64,000 nt of DNA from Collybia mongolica. Taxonomy: Eukaryota; Basidiomycota; Agaricomycetes; Agaricales; Clitocybaceae. The notes under the pieces were generated by a model. The model saw only the letters and a list, made by a program, of their open reading frames with translations, made no database searches and was not told the DNA's origin. Below are positions 32,809 to 45,125 of the stretch, in pieces. The stretch spans positions 372,001 through 436,000 of the forward strand of contig JAAXNY010000009.1 in the NCBI GenBank assembly GCA_013420905.1, in the 5' to 3' direction. The position numbers and the translations under genes were made by a program. How positions within the stretch are numbered: the first letter of the stretch is position 1; the number at the start of each line of letters is the position of its first letter.

Positions 32809-35540
32809 TTAGAAGGCAACTTTCGACACCAATCCGTCTAGTTCCCGTTCATAGCATCTGTGTTTGCTAATTTCATAAGCAAAGCTGGAAGCAAATCCCT
32901 TCGAAGTCGGCGCGATGGTGAGGGCATCAACAGCAGCTGAAGTGACACCATACTCCCCTACCGTGACAATTCCATACGAGCTGACGACGTTGTCAGACTC
33001 ATCGGCGAATTTGAGCTCGGATAAATCCAAAGAGTGTTGTACGAAGGTCACACCTGATCACACGACACGACTCAGAAAGGTGGAATCCTGATCCAAAAAG
33101 ATTCAACAAACCCTCGCCAACAGCTCCAATGGCCTTGCAGTGACCAAACGCCTCCCTGACCCAATGGACTGCCCTGCCGTTCGCGAGAAGTGACTTAGCA
33201 TGCTCCGCACCCGATGGAATAAGGATTGCGTCGAAGAGGGTAGATCGTTGGCCTTCAAAGTGATGATCAGCGACAAGACCTTCGCCTCTTCCCGCGGTCT
33301 GTCCAGCTGCGTAGATCTTTCCACGTCGAGATCCGATAATGAAGTTCACAGCCTTCGCACTCGAAAGCGCCGCCCGAATAGCCTGCACCTCAATATGGTT
33401 GAAACCGTCGGCGAGTAGGATTGCGATACGTCGTGAGGCAATGGTCGGTTTCTTGGGAGCGTAGTATAACTGGGAAAGTGTAGGTGTACTCTTTCCATGA
33501 TTCTCCCGCGCAGGAGCATTGGGAATGATGCCATTCACGTTCTTAGCTACGGTCTTCGCCAGATCCATGTCGATGTTGTTGAGAATTTTGGTGTATGTTT
33601 CGTAGACGGTAGGATCGTCGCAATGGGAAAGCTCGAATGATAAGGCGTTAACCACATGAATCTTTTCGTAAGGCGAGAGAGAGTTGTAGAAAAGTTGGGC
33701 CTGGTTGAAGTGTTCGTTGAACTTGGCACCTCGCATACGTTGTTTGATCCCAGAGACTTTCTGTGGGTATCTACATAGATGTGAGCTATGATGAGCTAAG
33801 TTAATTGAAAGCGAGAATGAGGATGACGTACTCTCCATAACCGCCCTCACTCACAGGATAAGGGGCTTTGAATTCTTCACGGTTGGGCCAGTAATTCACC
33901 TTGCCCTTCGCAATGCGATGCTGGTGTTGCCCTCCACGGTGATGGTTCATCACCGGACATACGGGTCGATTGATAGGAATCTGAAAGATCTGGTGTTAGT
34001 GTAGTCCTGAACGTAAGTTCCAATATCCATATACCTGCTCCCAATTAATGCCAAGTCTCGTGATTTGAGTATCAAAGTAAGAGAAATTGCGCCCTTGAAG
34101 CAGGGGATCGTCACTGAAACCTATTCCTGGTACGACGTGACTGGTACAAAATGCAACTTGCTCTGTTTCCGGGAAAAATTCATCCACGGTACGGTTGAGA
34201 ACCAACTCGCCGATCTCAATCAGGGGAACAAGTTCCTCTGGCCAAATCTTTGTTGCATCGAGAATGTCAAAGTCGAAATCGTGCTCGCGCTTCTCTTCGA
34301 GAACTTGGATAGCGAAAGTCCATCTCGGGGGACAACCATTATCGATCGCTTCGTGCAAGTCTTTGCGATGAAAATCTTGAATCCCACAAACAGTAGGTAA
34401 AAGAATATACAAAGCTTGATCTGTGTTACCCACCAGGGTCCTGGCCAGATATCTTCAGAGCTTCATCCCACATCAAGCTGTGTACACCCAATTCTGGGAT
34501 CATATGAAATTTAACGAAATGCCGTTCACCATTTGCATTTATCAAAGTGTAGGTGTTCACACCAAACCCTTGCATCATTCGAAAGGAACGCGGGATTCCT
34601 GAACAAAAATGTCAGTGGCACCCGGATTTATTTACATTATGTGTTTTACCTCTATCAGACATTGCCCACATGATCATATGTGCGCCTAGGAAGAAATGTG
34701 AATGGGGAAAGAAAAAAAGTTGTACTGATTATAACACATACTCTCCGGCTGCAAACCCACAAAATCCCAGAAGTTGTTATGAGCGGTCTGCCCCTGAGGC
34801 ACCTCGTTATGTGGTTCAGGCTTCACTGCGTGAACTATGTCAGGGAATTTTACAGCGTCTTGGATAAAGAAAACGGGAATATCATTCCCAACGATATCCC
34901 AATTCCCTTCTTCGGTGTAGAATTTTGTAGCAAAGCCGCGAACGTCACGGACAGTATCCTGTTTTAAGGTTTGTTATACGACATGCTATTATGGGTGGGA
35001 GTTCAGGACCTACCGCGCTTCCCTTGGAACCCTGTACGGTACTGAATCGAACGAAGATGGGTGTGGTTCGAGCAGAATCGGTAAGGACGGGTGCAAATGT
35101 ATATTTCGAGGCACGATCATCGAAAACTTTGAAGTACCCGTGAGCACCTGTACCACGAGCGTGGACCACCCGCTCAGGAATCCTAAAATGTCATACTTGA
35201 CGTGGAGAAGAGGTATTTGATATATTCAACGCACCTCTCGTGGTCAAATCTGTGTATTTTCTCTCTTGATATTTGGTCTTCGAGAAGGGAAGGCCCTGAT
35301 GTACTTCCATCGCTGACCTTGAGCCTGCATCACACATATCAGTCAAAGGATTGGCGTTTATGATGGTGAAGTGTGATGAATACTGTACCAATTATCTGTA
35401 TCAGATATCTTTACGCCATGGTCTGTGGTCAAACCAGGGCCAGTCTTTCCGTCGATCGTATCACGTTGAAGATCAGAAATTTTGGACGTTGAGGTCATAC
35501 TGGTGACAGCGCTTTTTACAGTGGCTCCGATGGAAGTCAT
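32809..35540 (-). CDS. Large-subunit catalase with C-terminal DJ-1/PfpI-like domain
   Basis: This haem catalase dismutates hydrogen peroxide. The catalytic His lies in [13 protein letters not shown]. The distal-side segment is [14 protein letters not shown]. The haem-ligand region is [14 protein letters not shown], and the [10 protein letters not shown] segment occurs as in large (clade 2) enzymes. Downstream an extra domain with [20 protein letters not shown] and [16 protein letters not shown] resembles the class I glutamine-amidotransferase/DJ-1 fold that only large-subunit catalases carry. The gene has several short introns. The last, 58 bp (about 33053-33110), joins AVGEG to [11 protein letters not shown] and gives the end GLVSKVAF. 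The start is [15 protein letters not shown] at 35540. No PTS1 is visible. It is convergent with the thiolase and divergent from a lipoyl-domain gene. Confidence 0.92.
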
Positions 35541-36021
35541 GTTCAATAAACAGGATGAGGGGTAGAAAAGCAACAGTATATAATATATTCAAGGCCCAGG
35601 ATGTGTCGCACATTGTGACGTCGCGTATTACACATTGTTTCAAAATCGCTGGCTTCGACTGCGTCATATGTATCATAATACTGATCAGGAAGGTCTCCAG
35701 GAGGATTTAACTCACTTTGTGGCCCACCATTGTGCCCCACATGTAATGTCCCCGTCTATTCTTCGGAGTTTGGCGTTCGTTTGGTCAGGACAAGGAGCTA
35801 ATAACGGGGGGTGAGATCTCAAGTGATGATTCATATTTACTTACCCCGCCGCCTAAGCTACTGTTTCCAAATACGGTTGTTGTTATTTCGTCGTTGTGCA
35901 CCATATCCCCGCCCCTTCCCGCCCCGTGCTATGATAGCCCCATTGACTTGGTAGGAGTGGTGATGTATACTTTCGATACATACCACATCGAGAACCGCCC
36001 ACACTCCAGTTGCTGGCCAAC
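35541..36021. promoter_or_regulatory. Shared divergent promoter of catalase and PDX1-like gene
   Basis: 481 bp separate the two divergent start codons. A TATA-like stretch (agtatataatatattc, about 35575-35590) lies 35-50 bp upstream of the catalase ATG and may belong to its core promoter. No stress-response element could be assigned with confidence. Confidence 0.45.
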
Positions 36022-37107
36022 ATGACCACGACCGCACTTAACTTACTCTCTAAATCCACGTCCCGGTCGCCTCTGTTTGCTGCCATACAGAGTGTCGCGT
36101 CGCAAGCAGGCAGGCGGCGTATGTTTAAACATCGTTGTCCATATTCCACTAACTCAGCAGGGCCCTTATTTAGGGCTTCACCAATCGACAGGCTATTATC
36201 ATGCCAGTGATGTCTCCCTTCATGACTGAAGGTACGATCACGCGATGGAAGGAGAGAGAGGGCGAAGCATTCGCAGTAGGGGACGTTTTACTTCAAATTG
36301 TAGTTGTCATTATCTTTCCTTCTCCTTGCATTATGTTACCAATATGAGCTTGTTGAAAGGAATCTGATATTGCTGTTATAGATGTGGAAGCGCAGAGTCC
36401 TGGGATTCTGGGTAAGATACTGGTATGTATTTCTTCGCTTTTGCATTTTGTGGCCAAACATTTGCCTGGCAGATGCCAGATGGGACGATCAACGTACCCG
36501 TTGAACACGTTATCGCGCTTGTTGTCAAAGATGCTAGAGACCTAGCCAACGTGTCTGGCCATATCCTCGTCGTTTCCCCATACAACCCAGTACCATCATT
36601 GCCCGTCCCATCCCCTCTTCCTTGCACATAGAGCAGTTCAATCAACCTTTCGTGGCGTCATCCAGACGCTCTCCGTCCTTATTTGAAAGACAAATCATGG
36701 GTCATAGCCCCCGCCTCGTAAATGCTCGTGGGATGATGATAAAACACGCTTGGGGAGAACACCTCACTATCGTTCCATCATCACCTCAGATTGACCTTCA
36801 TACTCCATCGGCTACCGTCCATACATCAAGGATGCATACGCTGCATCCAAAGTCGGCGCTAGGGTTTGTACGCACAGAGGAAAAAGTGGTTCGTATTATA
36901 TCAACCCGGCACTCCCTGTCCATGTTAAGAGTTAATCTGTCAGCCGGATGGTGCAGCAATCCGAAGGATGGCTGTTTCGAATTCCTCGCGGATACCTGTA
37001 TCAGGTATGCCCATCACTCCCATTACCATAGATCTTTTGTTTTTGTGACATCCTATTTAACAGTGTTCTACAGGAAAGCTGCTGACTATTTTGATGAGCT
37101 TCTCTAG
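36022..37107 (+). CDS. Lipoyl-domain protein related to pyruvate dehydrogenase E3-binding protein (PDX1-like)
   Basis: The first exon encodes a mitochondrial-type presequence (MTTTALNLLSKSTSRSPLF). A lipoyl/single-hybrid domain follows: IIMPVMSPFMTEGTITRW, GEAFAVGDVLLQI, then after an intron (36301-36382) ESDIAVIDVEAQSPGIL, GKIL, and after another intron PDGTINVPVEHVIALV. In normal lipoyl domains the turn reads ETDKA with a lipoylated Lys. Here the position is Ile (ESDIA), so lipoylation looks impossible. A Ser/Pro-rich linker with RSPSLFERQIMGHS leads to a short helical segment DGAAIRRMAVSNSSR and the end DYFDELL. There is no acetyltransferase domain. The first splice junction (about 36100-36200) does not resolve cleanly in frame with canonical sites. 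The gene is distinct from the PDX1 gene at 39.2-40.4 kb. Confidence 0.7.
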
Positions 37108-37341
37108 ACTCCCTTTGTCATCTTGAAAGTTTGAGTGGGTAATGAAGCTCTGAAGTCTTGATTCTATTACGCCATGACCATGACTGCCAATTACAATATT
37201 ATTGCTGTATTCATGTTAGAATTTGATCTCATCCCATGCAGCAGTCATGAAACGGCAGCAAAGGGATGCACTGTATTATAGACATTGTAACTGTAAGAAC
37301 TGTAGAAAGAGAGCTGTAGTTACATACGGAAATATGATTGA

Positions 37342-38942
37342 CTAGTCATTATCATCAAGGGCTAGACACTGTGGGTAGAATTAGCCCTCACCACTCTAAA
37401 GAGTGCTTTTGACACATACCCTGAACTCTATGAAAGCATCTGAAGCTTCTCCCACGACGCCTTGGGGTTTTGGTGATGGCATGAGAAATTGCAGACTAAG
37501 GAGCCCTTGTTCATCGATCCTCAGAGACGTCTTTGTTGAGCTTTGTAAGGCGCGGAGTGTTCGAGAAATGTGTCCAAATCTGTAGCTTCAAGGGCCCAAA
37601 AGTATGTTAATCTATATCGATTGATAATAAGAATGTGCCAACCTGAATTTGACAGCCCTTGTACATTCAAAGGTTTCAAGGACGTCTCTATCATTCGGGT
37701 AGTCCATCTGCGACGTGATTAGTGTTTTACGGCCTATCAATTCGTGCGGTATTCACCTCAGTGCTACCGAATGTCCCTGCAGCTTGAATCCGGAGCATGG
37801 GTTTCGCGCCGATACGAAATTTTTGTTGCTGTCTGGGGTTGGGAGCACTAACATCAGGTGGCGGGTTGCCTATGAAAGTTAATTTATCGCATGATGGGTC
37901 GAGCTCGGACAGTGCATCGCGCAGCCAAGATGACTGATGAGGAAATTCAGAGCATATTCTAGCTGATTTTCAATTAATAATTACCTTGAGGATGATCTTG
38001 AGGACCCTGTTGGATTAATAGTTAAGGAAAGGTTGTGATCAAAATACAGGCAAGGATCGTACATCTGGGAATTGTCAAACTCTAGCTCAAGATGGGGCTC
38101 CGCATCAAATGTTGTGATCTCGCATGTTGCGGTAGGCCCTGACGCATCTTCCGCGCTACAGTTAACCTAAGTCAGATGAGTAACCCCAACACCAATTCTT
38201 CCGACTCACATTAGCAGTGTCAGGGGGTACCCAGAACCCGCATAAGTCATCCTCATGCCGGTTCTTTTTTCAGATCCCCCAAAATATGATTCGATTCCTC
38301 TCGCGCCTGGCCCAGAGTTATGTGCGCCATTCGACCGCCCTGCGCGTCCCTGTCCCTCGCCACCATCGTCATGATCTGAATCATCCCCTGCCTTTCTCCA
38401 TTTCTTGTATTTCCCGGTGCCGCTGTTCGTCGATGCTGGCCCGGCAGTTCCAAACATGTTGAGGCATTCGATTAGTGTGTTTAAGGGTATCTCGAATGCT
38501 GCATTGTCCACAGCCTCCCCTTCCTGAGAGTCTTGGGAAGATGGAACAAGAGGAGGGTTTTCAGAATGATAGGAGTATTCATCAAATATATCAGAAAATA
38601 TGAATGCAGTCCCTTGTGCAGTTCGTGCTTTAGATTAGCGAATCAGGTGGCTCGTTTTGGGGACCTACCGAGAAGAGTTCGCGCTTCTTCCACTGTAACG
38701 GTCAATCCTCTATCTGTTATTGTAACCGTTGCACGCTGGTTTCGCATCAAGTCAAGGCGTTCTAGCAGCCGCAGTGCATCTCACATTGACAAAATTAACA
38801 CCTCGAAGTAAGGCAGCGAAATAACGAACATCGTGAACGGAAGATTTGAAGACCTTAAAGACCGATTGTTACTGAAGGTAAACACTCAGCCTTTGTCCGT
38901 CTGACTAACTGGCGGGAGTTCATCATCTGATGATTGTGGCAT
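37342..38942 (-). CDS. rad1: DNA damage checkpoint clamp subunit Rad1 (9-1-1 complex)
   Basis: Rad1 forms the PCNA-like Rad9-Rad1-Hus1 ring loaded at DNA damage to activate checkpoint kinases. The start MPQSSDDELPP (38942) joins across a 56-bp intron to VFKSSVHDVRYFAALL and RGVNFVN. After another intron comes RATVTITDRGLTVTVEE, then ARTLLG. The next exon has AAFEIPLNTLIECLNMFG, followed by a Gly/Asp-rich insertion (38253-38410) that is probably a disordered loop, then GMRMTYAGSGYPLTL. The C-terminal part includes MDYPNDRDVLETFECT, TLRALQSSTKTSLRIDEQG and LLSLQFLMPSP. The last exon is CLALDDND with TAG at 37344-37342. These match the family order. The gene sits between the two lipoyl-domain genes. 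Confidence 0.85.
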
Positions 38943-39176
38943 ACAGAATTGTCAGTGAGACGAGTTTGGTGTACAAATTGTGGCAAAGCTTTGTCACAGT
39001 CGCGTTTTTTCAAGGGTTTCCAAAACGTGACAGTAATCATGTGATGTGACAAGCACGGCGGTCTGACTCGAGTGCCTCGCCTGCATTGGTGAAACCTCAA
39101 CGTTCTATGGTACCCAGGGTGAGCATATAGGATATTATATGAAGCGTCTAGATATGTGTGGGTATGATTGGGGCCA

Positions 39177-40388
39177 TTAATATAAGCCGTCAAGGTAATT
39201 GGGGAGGTTGCTGGATGCTGATAAGCCCGTGGGGGGCGTTTTCTGCGGAAGGGGAACTAAGTCTGGCAGGTAGTCAGCAATGATAGAGTCGAAATCCGGA
39301 GCACGTTCAGGCACTGCGAGAATGTTAGCCTACTAATTTGGGAAGTGACAGTTACGTACCAGGCATTGCATTTCGTGCCACCAGTGAAGATTTTAACATC
39401 GAAGAAACGATGAGTCGGCGAATAGCGGGTCCGTCCAGAGGCTGGATTAAATTGGATGCATATTAGTATATGGATGGGCATGAGAACGGTAATAATTCAC
39501 TTTTATCTCTGGCTTCTTCTCTACTTTAATCGCTTCTTGTGCAGGCATTGCCTTGTATGTACCCTGGGGACTAGATGCCTTCCCAAGGAAAGCAAGTACA
39601 TCGCCTTTTGTGAGCATCCCACGCACACCAGTGCCCTTGATTTCCTGGGGGTTTGTAACACCAAACTCTAAAAGTAACCTATGCACCGAAGGAAACAAGG
39701 GCCTCGAGTGTGATACATACGTTGTCGAATGGGATTGCGGCGGAAGCGGAGCAGATGTTTCTGGTGTGGGGTTCGGAGGCTCAGACGGAGGCAAGGCTGA
39801 CGATGATGTCTGCTCCTGCTTTGGAGCGGGCTTATCTTCCTTGGGAGGTTGAAGGTTGGAAATGTCATCCCCTTCTTCTGCAAGTAGAGCGATAACTTTC
39901 CCTACGGGAACGTTTTTTGCGCCATCTTGAAGCTATTCGCAGTTTAAAATGATGAATGTGGTTACATAGAACGACAGGTTAACGCACCAAAATTTTGCCC
40001 ATGATTCCATCATCTTGAGCTTCAACGTCTATTGTCGCCTTGTCTGTCTCCTGTAAAACCATAACGAGCGAAGCGTTATTCCCTATGTCATATCCGACTG
40101 CCTCTCCTGCGGGCAACACGTACAATTTCTAGCAGCACGTCCCCAGTTGAGAAAGCCTCCCCTTCCTTCTTTTTCCACGAAGCAATTCCTCCCTCCGTCA
40201 TAGTTGGCGACATGGCTGGCATCTCGAGATTTGTGATGGCATACCGTGTGCTGGTCTGGTGGAGGACTAGGTGGGGAGTTAGCTCTGTCAGTGGGAAGTT
40301 TAAGAGTGATAGGCTCACAACGCCTATAATCATGCTTTGCGTACAACGCTCTTCGCATTAGACCAGTGAGCGATTTCACAGACGCCAT
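39177..40388 (-). CDS. PDX1: Pyruvate dehydrogenase complex E3-binding protein (PDX1)
   Basis: This mitochondrial matrix protein anchors dihydrolipoamide dehydrogenase (E3) to the E2 core. The first exon ([19 protein letters not shown]) is a presequence. The lipoyl domain reads [20 protein letters not shown], then [13 protein letters not shown], then [19 protein letters not shown] with the lipoylated Lys present, then [18 protein letters not shown] Pro-rich linker follows. The peripheral subunit-binding domain is [15 protein letters not shown] to [19 protein letters not shown] tail with [13 protein letters not shown] and [13 protein letters not shown] ends NYLDGLY. The catalytic acetyltransferase domain of E2 (HxxxDG) is absent, so this is E3BP and not E2. 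Several short introns. Its start is 339 bp from the divergent SCAP start. Confidence 0.85.
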
Positions 40389-40727
40389 CGCGAATTTTCA
40401 ACTCTTCCCCAAAGTGACAGAAGTGTATATGCAAGGGTCACGGGACCCCACGCGGCTGTACCTTATGTAAAGAATGTGACGTGATGGCTTCCCAAGTGGG
40501 CACTTCGGGCAAGCCTAAGCAGATTTTGCAGTGCCCTTTGACGCCGTCGAATATCCCGGTCCCCTGACATCTATCTTCATTCCCTATTTATTTAACCTGA
40601 ATCAGCCCACTTCATATCATCCTCGCTTTTTCTCTCTACGCAGGGCGTTCCCAACGCACCTGCAACCTCGAGCTTCTACAGAAAACTTGGAGGTATCATT
40701 ATCATTTCCTCTAGTCAAGTCCGGGAT
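40389..40727. promoter_or_regulatory. Shared divergent promoter of PDX1 and SCAP
   Basis: The 339-bp interval separates the start codons of PDX1 (-) and SCAP (+). A T-rich run lies near 40570-40640. A sterol-response element could be expected if SCAP is under feedback, but none is obvious by eye. Confidence 0.45.
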
Positions 40728-43700
40728 ATGATTGGATATGCAAATTCCATACTGCAGCGGTCGCGCACCATTGGACAACGTTTCTTTCTACTATTTGGAC
40801 TGTAGGTCATCGTTACCCCTGTCGAATTTCTCACGGAACTCTAGCAATAAACAGACATTGTGCAACTCACCAGATTCGCATCATCCTCGTTTCTTGCGTT
40901 GTCATAACATCCCTTTTCTATCCCGCACTATCTATCTACTCTTCATCACAACTCAAGTCATTTTCTATCATCGACACTCTCATATCACCAAGTACAACAT
41001 CCAGGTTTGATGCGCAGAAGGATCTGGTCAACCTTTGGGACTCCCACAACACCTTACGAATACACGAAGACCCAATAACGCGTGCAAAATGTGGTGTCGG
41101 CCGTGCATTACGTGTAGAGCGTATCCTTGTCCAAAGCCCAATCCTTGATGATAATGGCGTGTTAAATCATCAGACCCTCCTGTCAACCCTAGACTTCGAG
41201 AGTCGCCTAGAAAAGCTCATTTCGAGTGGGGACACTCCTTGCCTCAAACGACCCAATGGAAAATGCCTCGTTCTTTCTCCGCTCCTGTTTTGGAACCATG
41301 ACCATGACAGTTTAATTTCTGACACCAAAATCCTTGATACACTCAATCCTTTCAAAAATGTTTCTGTGGAGGGTATCATCGTAACACCGGAAATGGTTAT
41401 GACTGGCCTTGAATATAATGATCACCATGTCGCAGGATCCCACTTCGATTTCGCCATGTTTTTAGCGGTTACATATTTCTTCCCCGAATCGGAATGTCTA
41501 GGGGACGCTGAACACGTCGCCTGGTTGAAAACAGTTCATCAAGCTTTAGCTTCAAACTCAGAATTGACCGTGCAAGTTGAAGAACCCAACTTGGTAGCTC
41601 TGGAGGTAAGTATACGTAAATGCTTTCCGACGCTAGCAACTGATAAATATGTATAGTATGATTCAAAACCATTGAAGAGCGATGGGTGGTCAGCTCTTTC
41701 AGCTTTTCTTTACCTCGCCTATATCGGCTTCTTTGCCTATGTAGCCTGGTCCGTGAGAAAGATGACTGCAGTACACTCGCGCCTCGGAGTAACATTCACC
41801 GCTCTTGTAGAGATCGCGGTAAGTACCATTACGAGCTTGAGTGTATGTGCACTTGTTGGCTTCAAGGTCACTATGGTACCATGGTACGTTCCCTTCTTTT
41901 GTGTTACTACACTATCCAAACATCATCTTGGCAGGGAACTTTTACCAATTGTAATCGTTTTTGTAGGGGCAGAAAACATGTTTAACCTCGTGAGTCGCCT
42001 TGTCATTCTTCTCCGCTCTCTTGCAAAGGACAATTCCAGGTGGACGCCGTTGGAAAAACATCAGTTACATTATCAGTCAAACAGCGCATTGCTGAGGGCT
42101 TGAGCCGCGCTGGAACTTCCAACACTTTGAAAGTCGTATCATATAATTGCATCCTCGGAGTCATCGCTGTCTTCTCCGTGGGGGCCGTTCGACAATTCTG
42201 CACATTTGCCATCGTGGTCTTAGTTGCGCATTGGTTTTTAGCACATACTTTCTTCATGGCTGTTTTATCAATCGATATCCAACGCTTAGAGGTTTGCGTT
42301 TTCGTGTTGTATCCGAAACATCCGAACTGACATTTCACACATTAGCTTGACGAGCTGCTTCGACATGACTCTCCAGGTCTTATACCGGCCATAAAAATCA
42401 GATCAGAAACAAAGCCCAAGCAAACACAATCGGGTTGGGAGAAAGTTGTTTCAAGTATCAAGAATTACCTGAGTGGTCGTGCAGCCACAAACATTAGTTT
42501 GTTGATGGTTAGAATATGTCTATTACTGCACCTTCATATTCCTAACATCATACGCACAGCTCCTTGCAATTACAGCGGCGTTATATTATACGACATACTC
42601 GGCCTCTAACCGTGAACAGGCCCCTACGGTTCTAGATTTTGGAGGCAAATCTCATCTACGAGGCCATTCCAAAGATCCTGGGATCAAACCTCCCGAATGG
42701 CACATTTGGAAGATTCTCAATCCCTCATCAATGCCTCTTTTTCATCTCCGGGTTGAGTTGCCCGCCATTGTTACATTCCGACCAGATTTAGACGATTCAG
42801 ATCAATTCAAGCGCCAGAAGCCCCTCCGGCCGCGCTTCTCAATGCGCACGTTTCGCTTCATCTTTTGGCTCCTCAAGATCATGGTTCTGCCCATAGCAGC
42901 AACCACAAGCGCACTCTGGATCTTACTTCTCTATTTGTTGAAAAATGCCGAGCTGTTAGAAGCACAGAGAAATCGTGGAGAACCAGGAGAAGATGGTTCT
43001 ATGGGAAACAGGAAACCTTTGGAAAGCCATGTGGCATTCTCCACTCTACCCCGGGCTTTCGGTAGTGATGTTGAGTTGATCGCTGCCAGCAAAGAAGGCA
43101 AGGTGGTCATCTCGGTAGGCCTCCACAACGAGATTACTGTTTGGTGGGCCGATAAGGATATCAGGGTATCCATTGATACGGCGGATGCACTTCTCCGAAC
43201 TGCGAGCACCTCATCCATTGTTTCGACCATAACGAAGGTTGCAATCGATGTCCAAGGCATGTATTGCGCCGTAGGGACAGGTGCAGGCATCATCACCGCC
43301 TGGGCTATCAAGCCAGGCCAAGTTAACTTACTACAACATCTTTCCATCGCAAATCTCTCGGCAGGTGTCACAGACCTTCAATTTTGTGCCTCGAGTCCGG
43401 AGACACACGACAGAACCTTCATATTCCCAGATTCTAGCCCACACCATCAATTCGCACCGCCCCCTCTCCTGGCCACTTATGAAAATGGAGTAGCTTCCAA
43501 ATGGGCACTTGATAAAGTAACGACCCCGTTTTACTTCACACCGTCTCATCGGGTTTCCGTTGTTAAATCTTCCCTCCTACGCGTCCACCCTCTTGATCGT
43601 TTTTTGGTTGCCCTTAGTATGGAGGACGGAACATTGGAACTTATAGAGACTCAAGATACCCATCGGCCGATACAGCAGGAATATCGTGTGCAAGCCGGAA

Positions 43701-44734
43701 ATCCCTTAGACGGAGCAGTGTATGTCCATGCGTGTGAGGCAAAGTTGGGGGGAAGTATGCGAGTCATTGTTGCTGTTGCGACTGAAAGTGGTACGGTATC
43801 CATATGGGATGGCCTGACGGGCGAATGTATCTTCATCTTTGATGAATCCTACGGACGCATCACTAACCTACGCGTTACGCCCGTTCACTGCGAGACATGC
43901 CGTTTCTGTGGTCAGCTTCCCCTGGAAAGTCTTTGCGTGGCTTTCTCAGTCGATCATGTCGTACGGTTCTTCAAGTTATATCTTAAAGATCAAACCAGAC
44001 GCTGTTCCTGTTCACGCCACCAACTACGACATGTCTCGTCTCGAGACAGTCTCGGTCTGCGATCACGTAGCAACAGCATAACTTCCCAAGTAGGGGCCGT
44101 CTCCCCTTCCATACCGAGGGCTAGGTTGGCAACGACGTTTGAAGAGTCAGCGTTTCCTGTCTCTGCTCATGGCGTCCATTCGAGGAGAGCGTCGGAAAAG
44201 GAAACAGGACGCCGGTCGTTGGATACGTTGACCATTCCGTTTTCTAGTGACGAGTACGATGGCAACCAGGACCCCTCAGGTTGCCGAACGCCCACGAACT
44301 CCTCTTTCTGGCGAGATGCCCTTCTAGTTCGTGAGGCTGATATCACATGCGAAAGAGGAGCATGGGGTGTCAACGGCACAAATTTCATTGGCATAAGACG
44401 GAAGCCAAGAGGACAGGGCCACTCGCAGGGTAATTCATCAACGCCCCGAGCATCAATACCCCCACAGGGCTTGACAACTGCGACTTTGGAACGCTGGGAA
44501 ATGTGGATGTTTGACCCATCCAGTTCACGCATGGATTGCTCACTGTTGGCCTCTCTTGCCACAAAAACAAGCGACACATCACGACCATCCTCCTCGTTTA
44601 CATTGTCCCCCCACTCGACGGACGTGTTTCCTCGACTACCCTTTACGAGAGTTTCCCCTTTGTTAATAACACCTATGCATGCTCTTGCTGGTTTTGGCAA
44701 TACCATCGGCGTTTTCAAGTTTTTCAGTTCATAG
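40728..44734 (+). CDS. SCAP: SREBP cleavage-activating protein (SCAP/Scp1), sterol sensor
   Basis: SCAP binds the transcription factor SREBP in the ER and escorts it to the Golgi when sterol (or oxygen) is low. Exon 1 starts MIGYANSILQRSRTIGQRF and joins across a short intron to HCATHQIRIILVSCVVI, the first transmembrane helix. A luminal loop follows, with FDAQKDLVNLWDSHNTLR. The sterol-sensing domain starts at LSAFLYLAYIGFFAYVAW and continues with LVEIAVSTITSLSV and IVIVFVGAENMFNLVDAVG. VVLVAHWFLAHTFFMAVLSI then gives further helices. After a second helix pair (about 42550-42590 and 42840-42930) a long cytosolic region carries WD40-like repeats, for example GTVSIWDGLTGECIF. The tail ends AGFGNTIGVFKFFSS. 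Length (about 1,200 residues) suits the family. Confidence 0.92.
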
Positions 44735-45125
44735 CCTATCATCTGTACCACATTTGGGACCGTCTGTATCTTCATCTGTTTTGTGTATATTATATGTGTT
44801 ATCCATATAAATCTAGAGTAACTATTCGTTGGCACAGAATTTCCAGGGAACGTGTAGTAATATGAAGGATCATTATCTCCGGATGAATAAAGCGAGTAGA
44901 CGTCCCGTACGCGATATATTGGATTCAGAGACAATCCTCCAAGCCAATAGGCAACTGTAGCTAGCTAAAAACGGCCCGGGAATCTTGGAATTTCCCCTCC
45001 ATGCATTAATCACGTTGTGCCGCCAACGCCTAACTGGGCCCAAGATAGCATCGGGGAACGCGTTAAGCACTACACTTGGTCACGGTCACTCAAGAAGTTA
45101 CATCTTCAGCTTCCGATAATAATCC
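44735..45125. other. Convergent intergenic region after SCAP
   Basis: 391 bp between the SCAP stop (+) and the stop of the membrane-protein gene (-). Expected to be 3' UTR sequence. No gene recognised. Confidence 0.45.

Noticed and set aside
39177..40388. Annotation as dihydrolipoamide acetyltransferase (E2)
   Set aside because: It has the lipoyl and subunit-binding domains but lacks the roughly 230-residue catalytic domain with HxxxDG and ends in the E3BP-type tail.
44167..44934. 255-codon minus-strand frame
   Set aside because: Overlaps the end of the well-supported SCAP coding sequence on the other strand, with no domain. It is a shadow.
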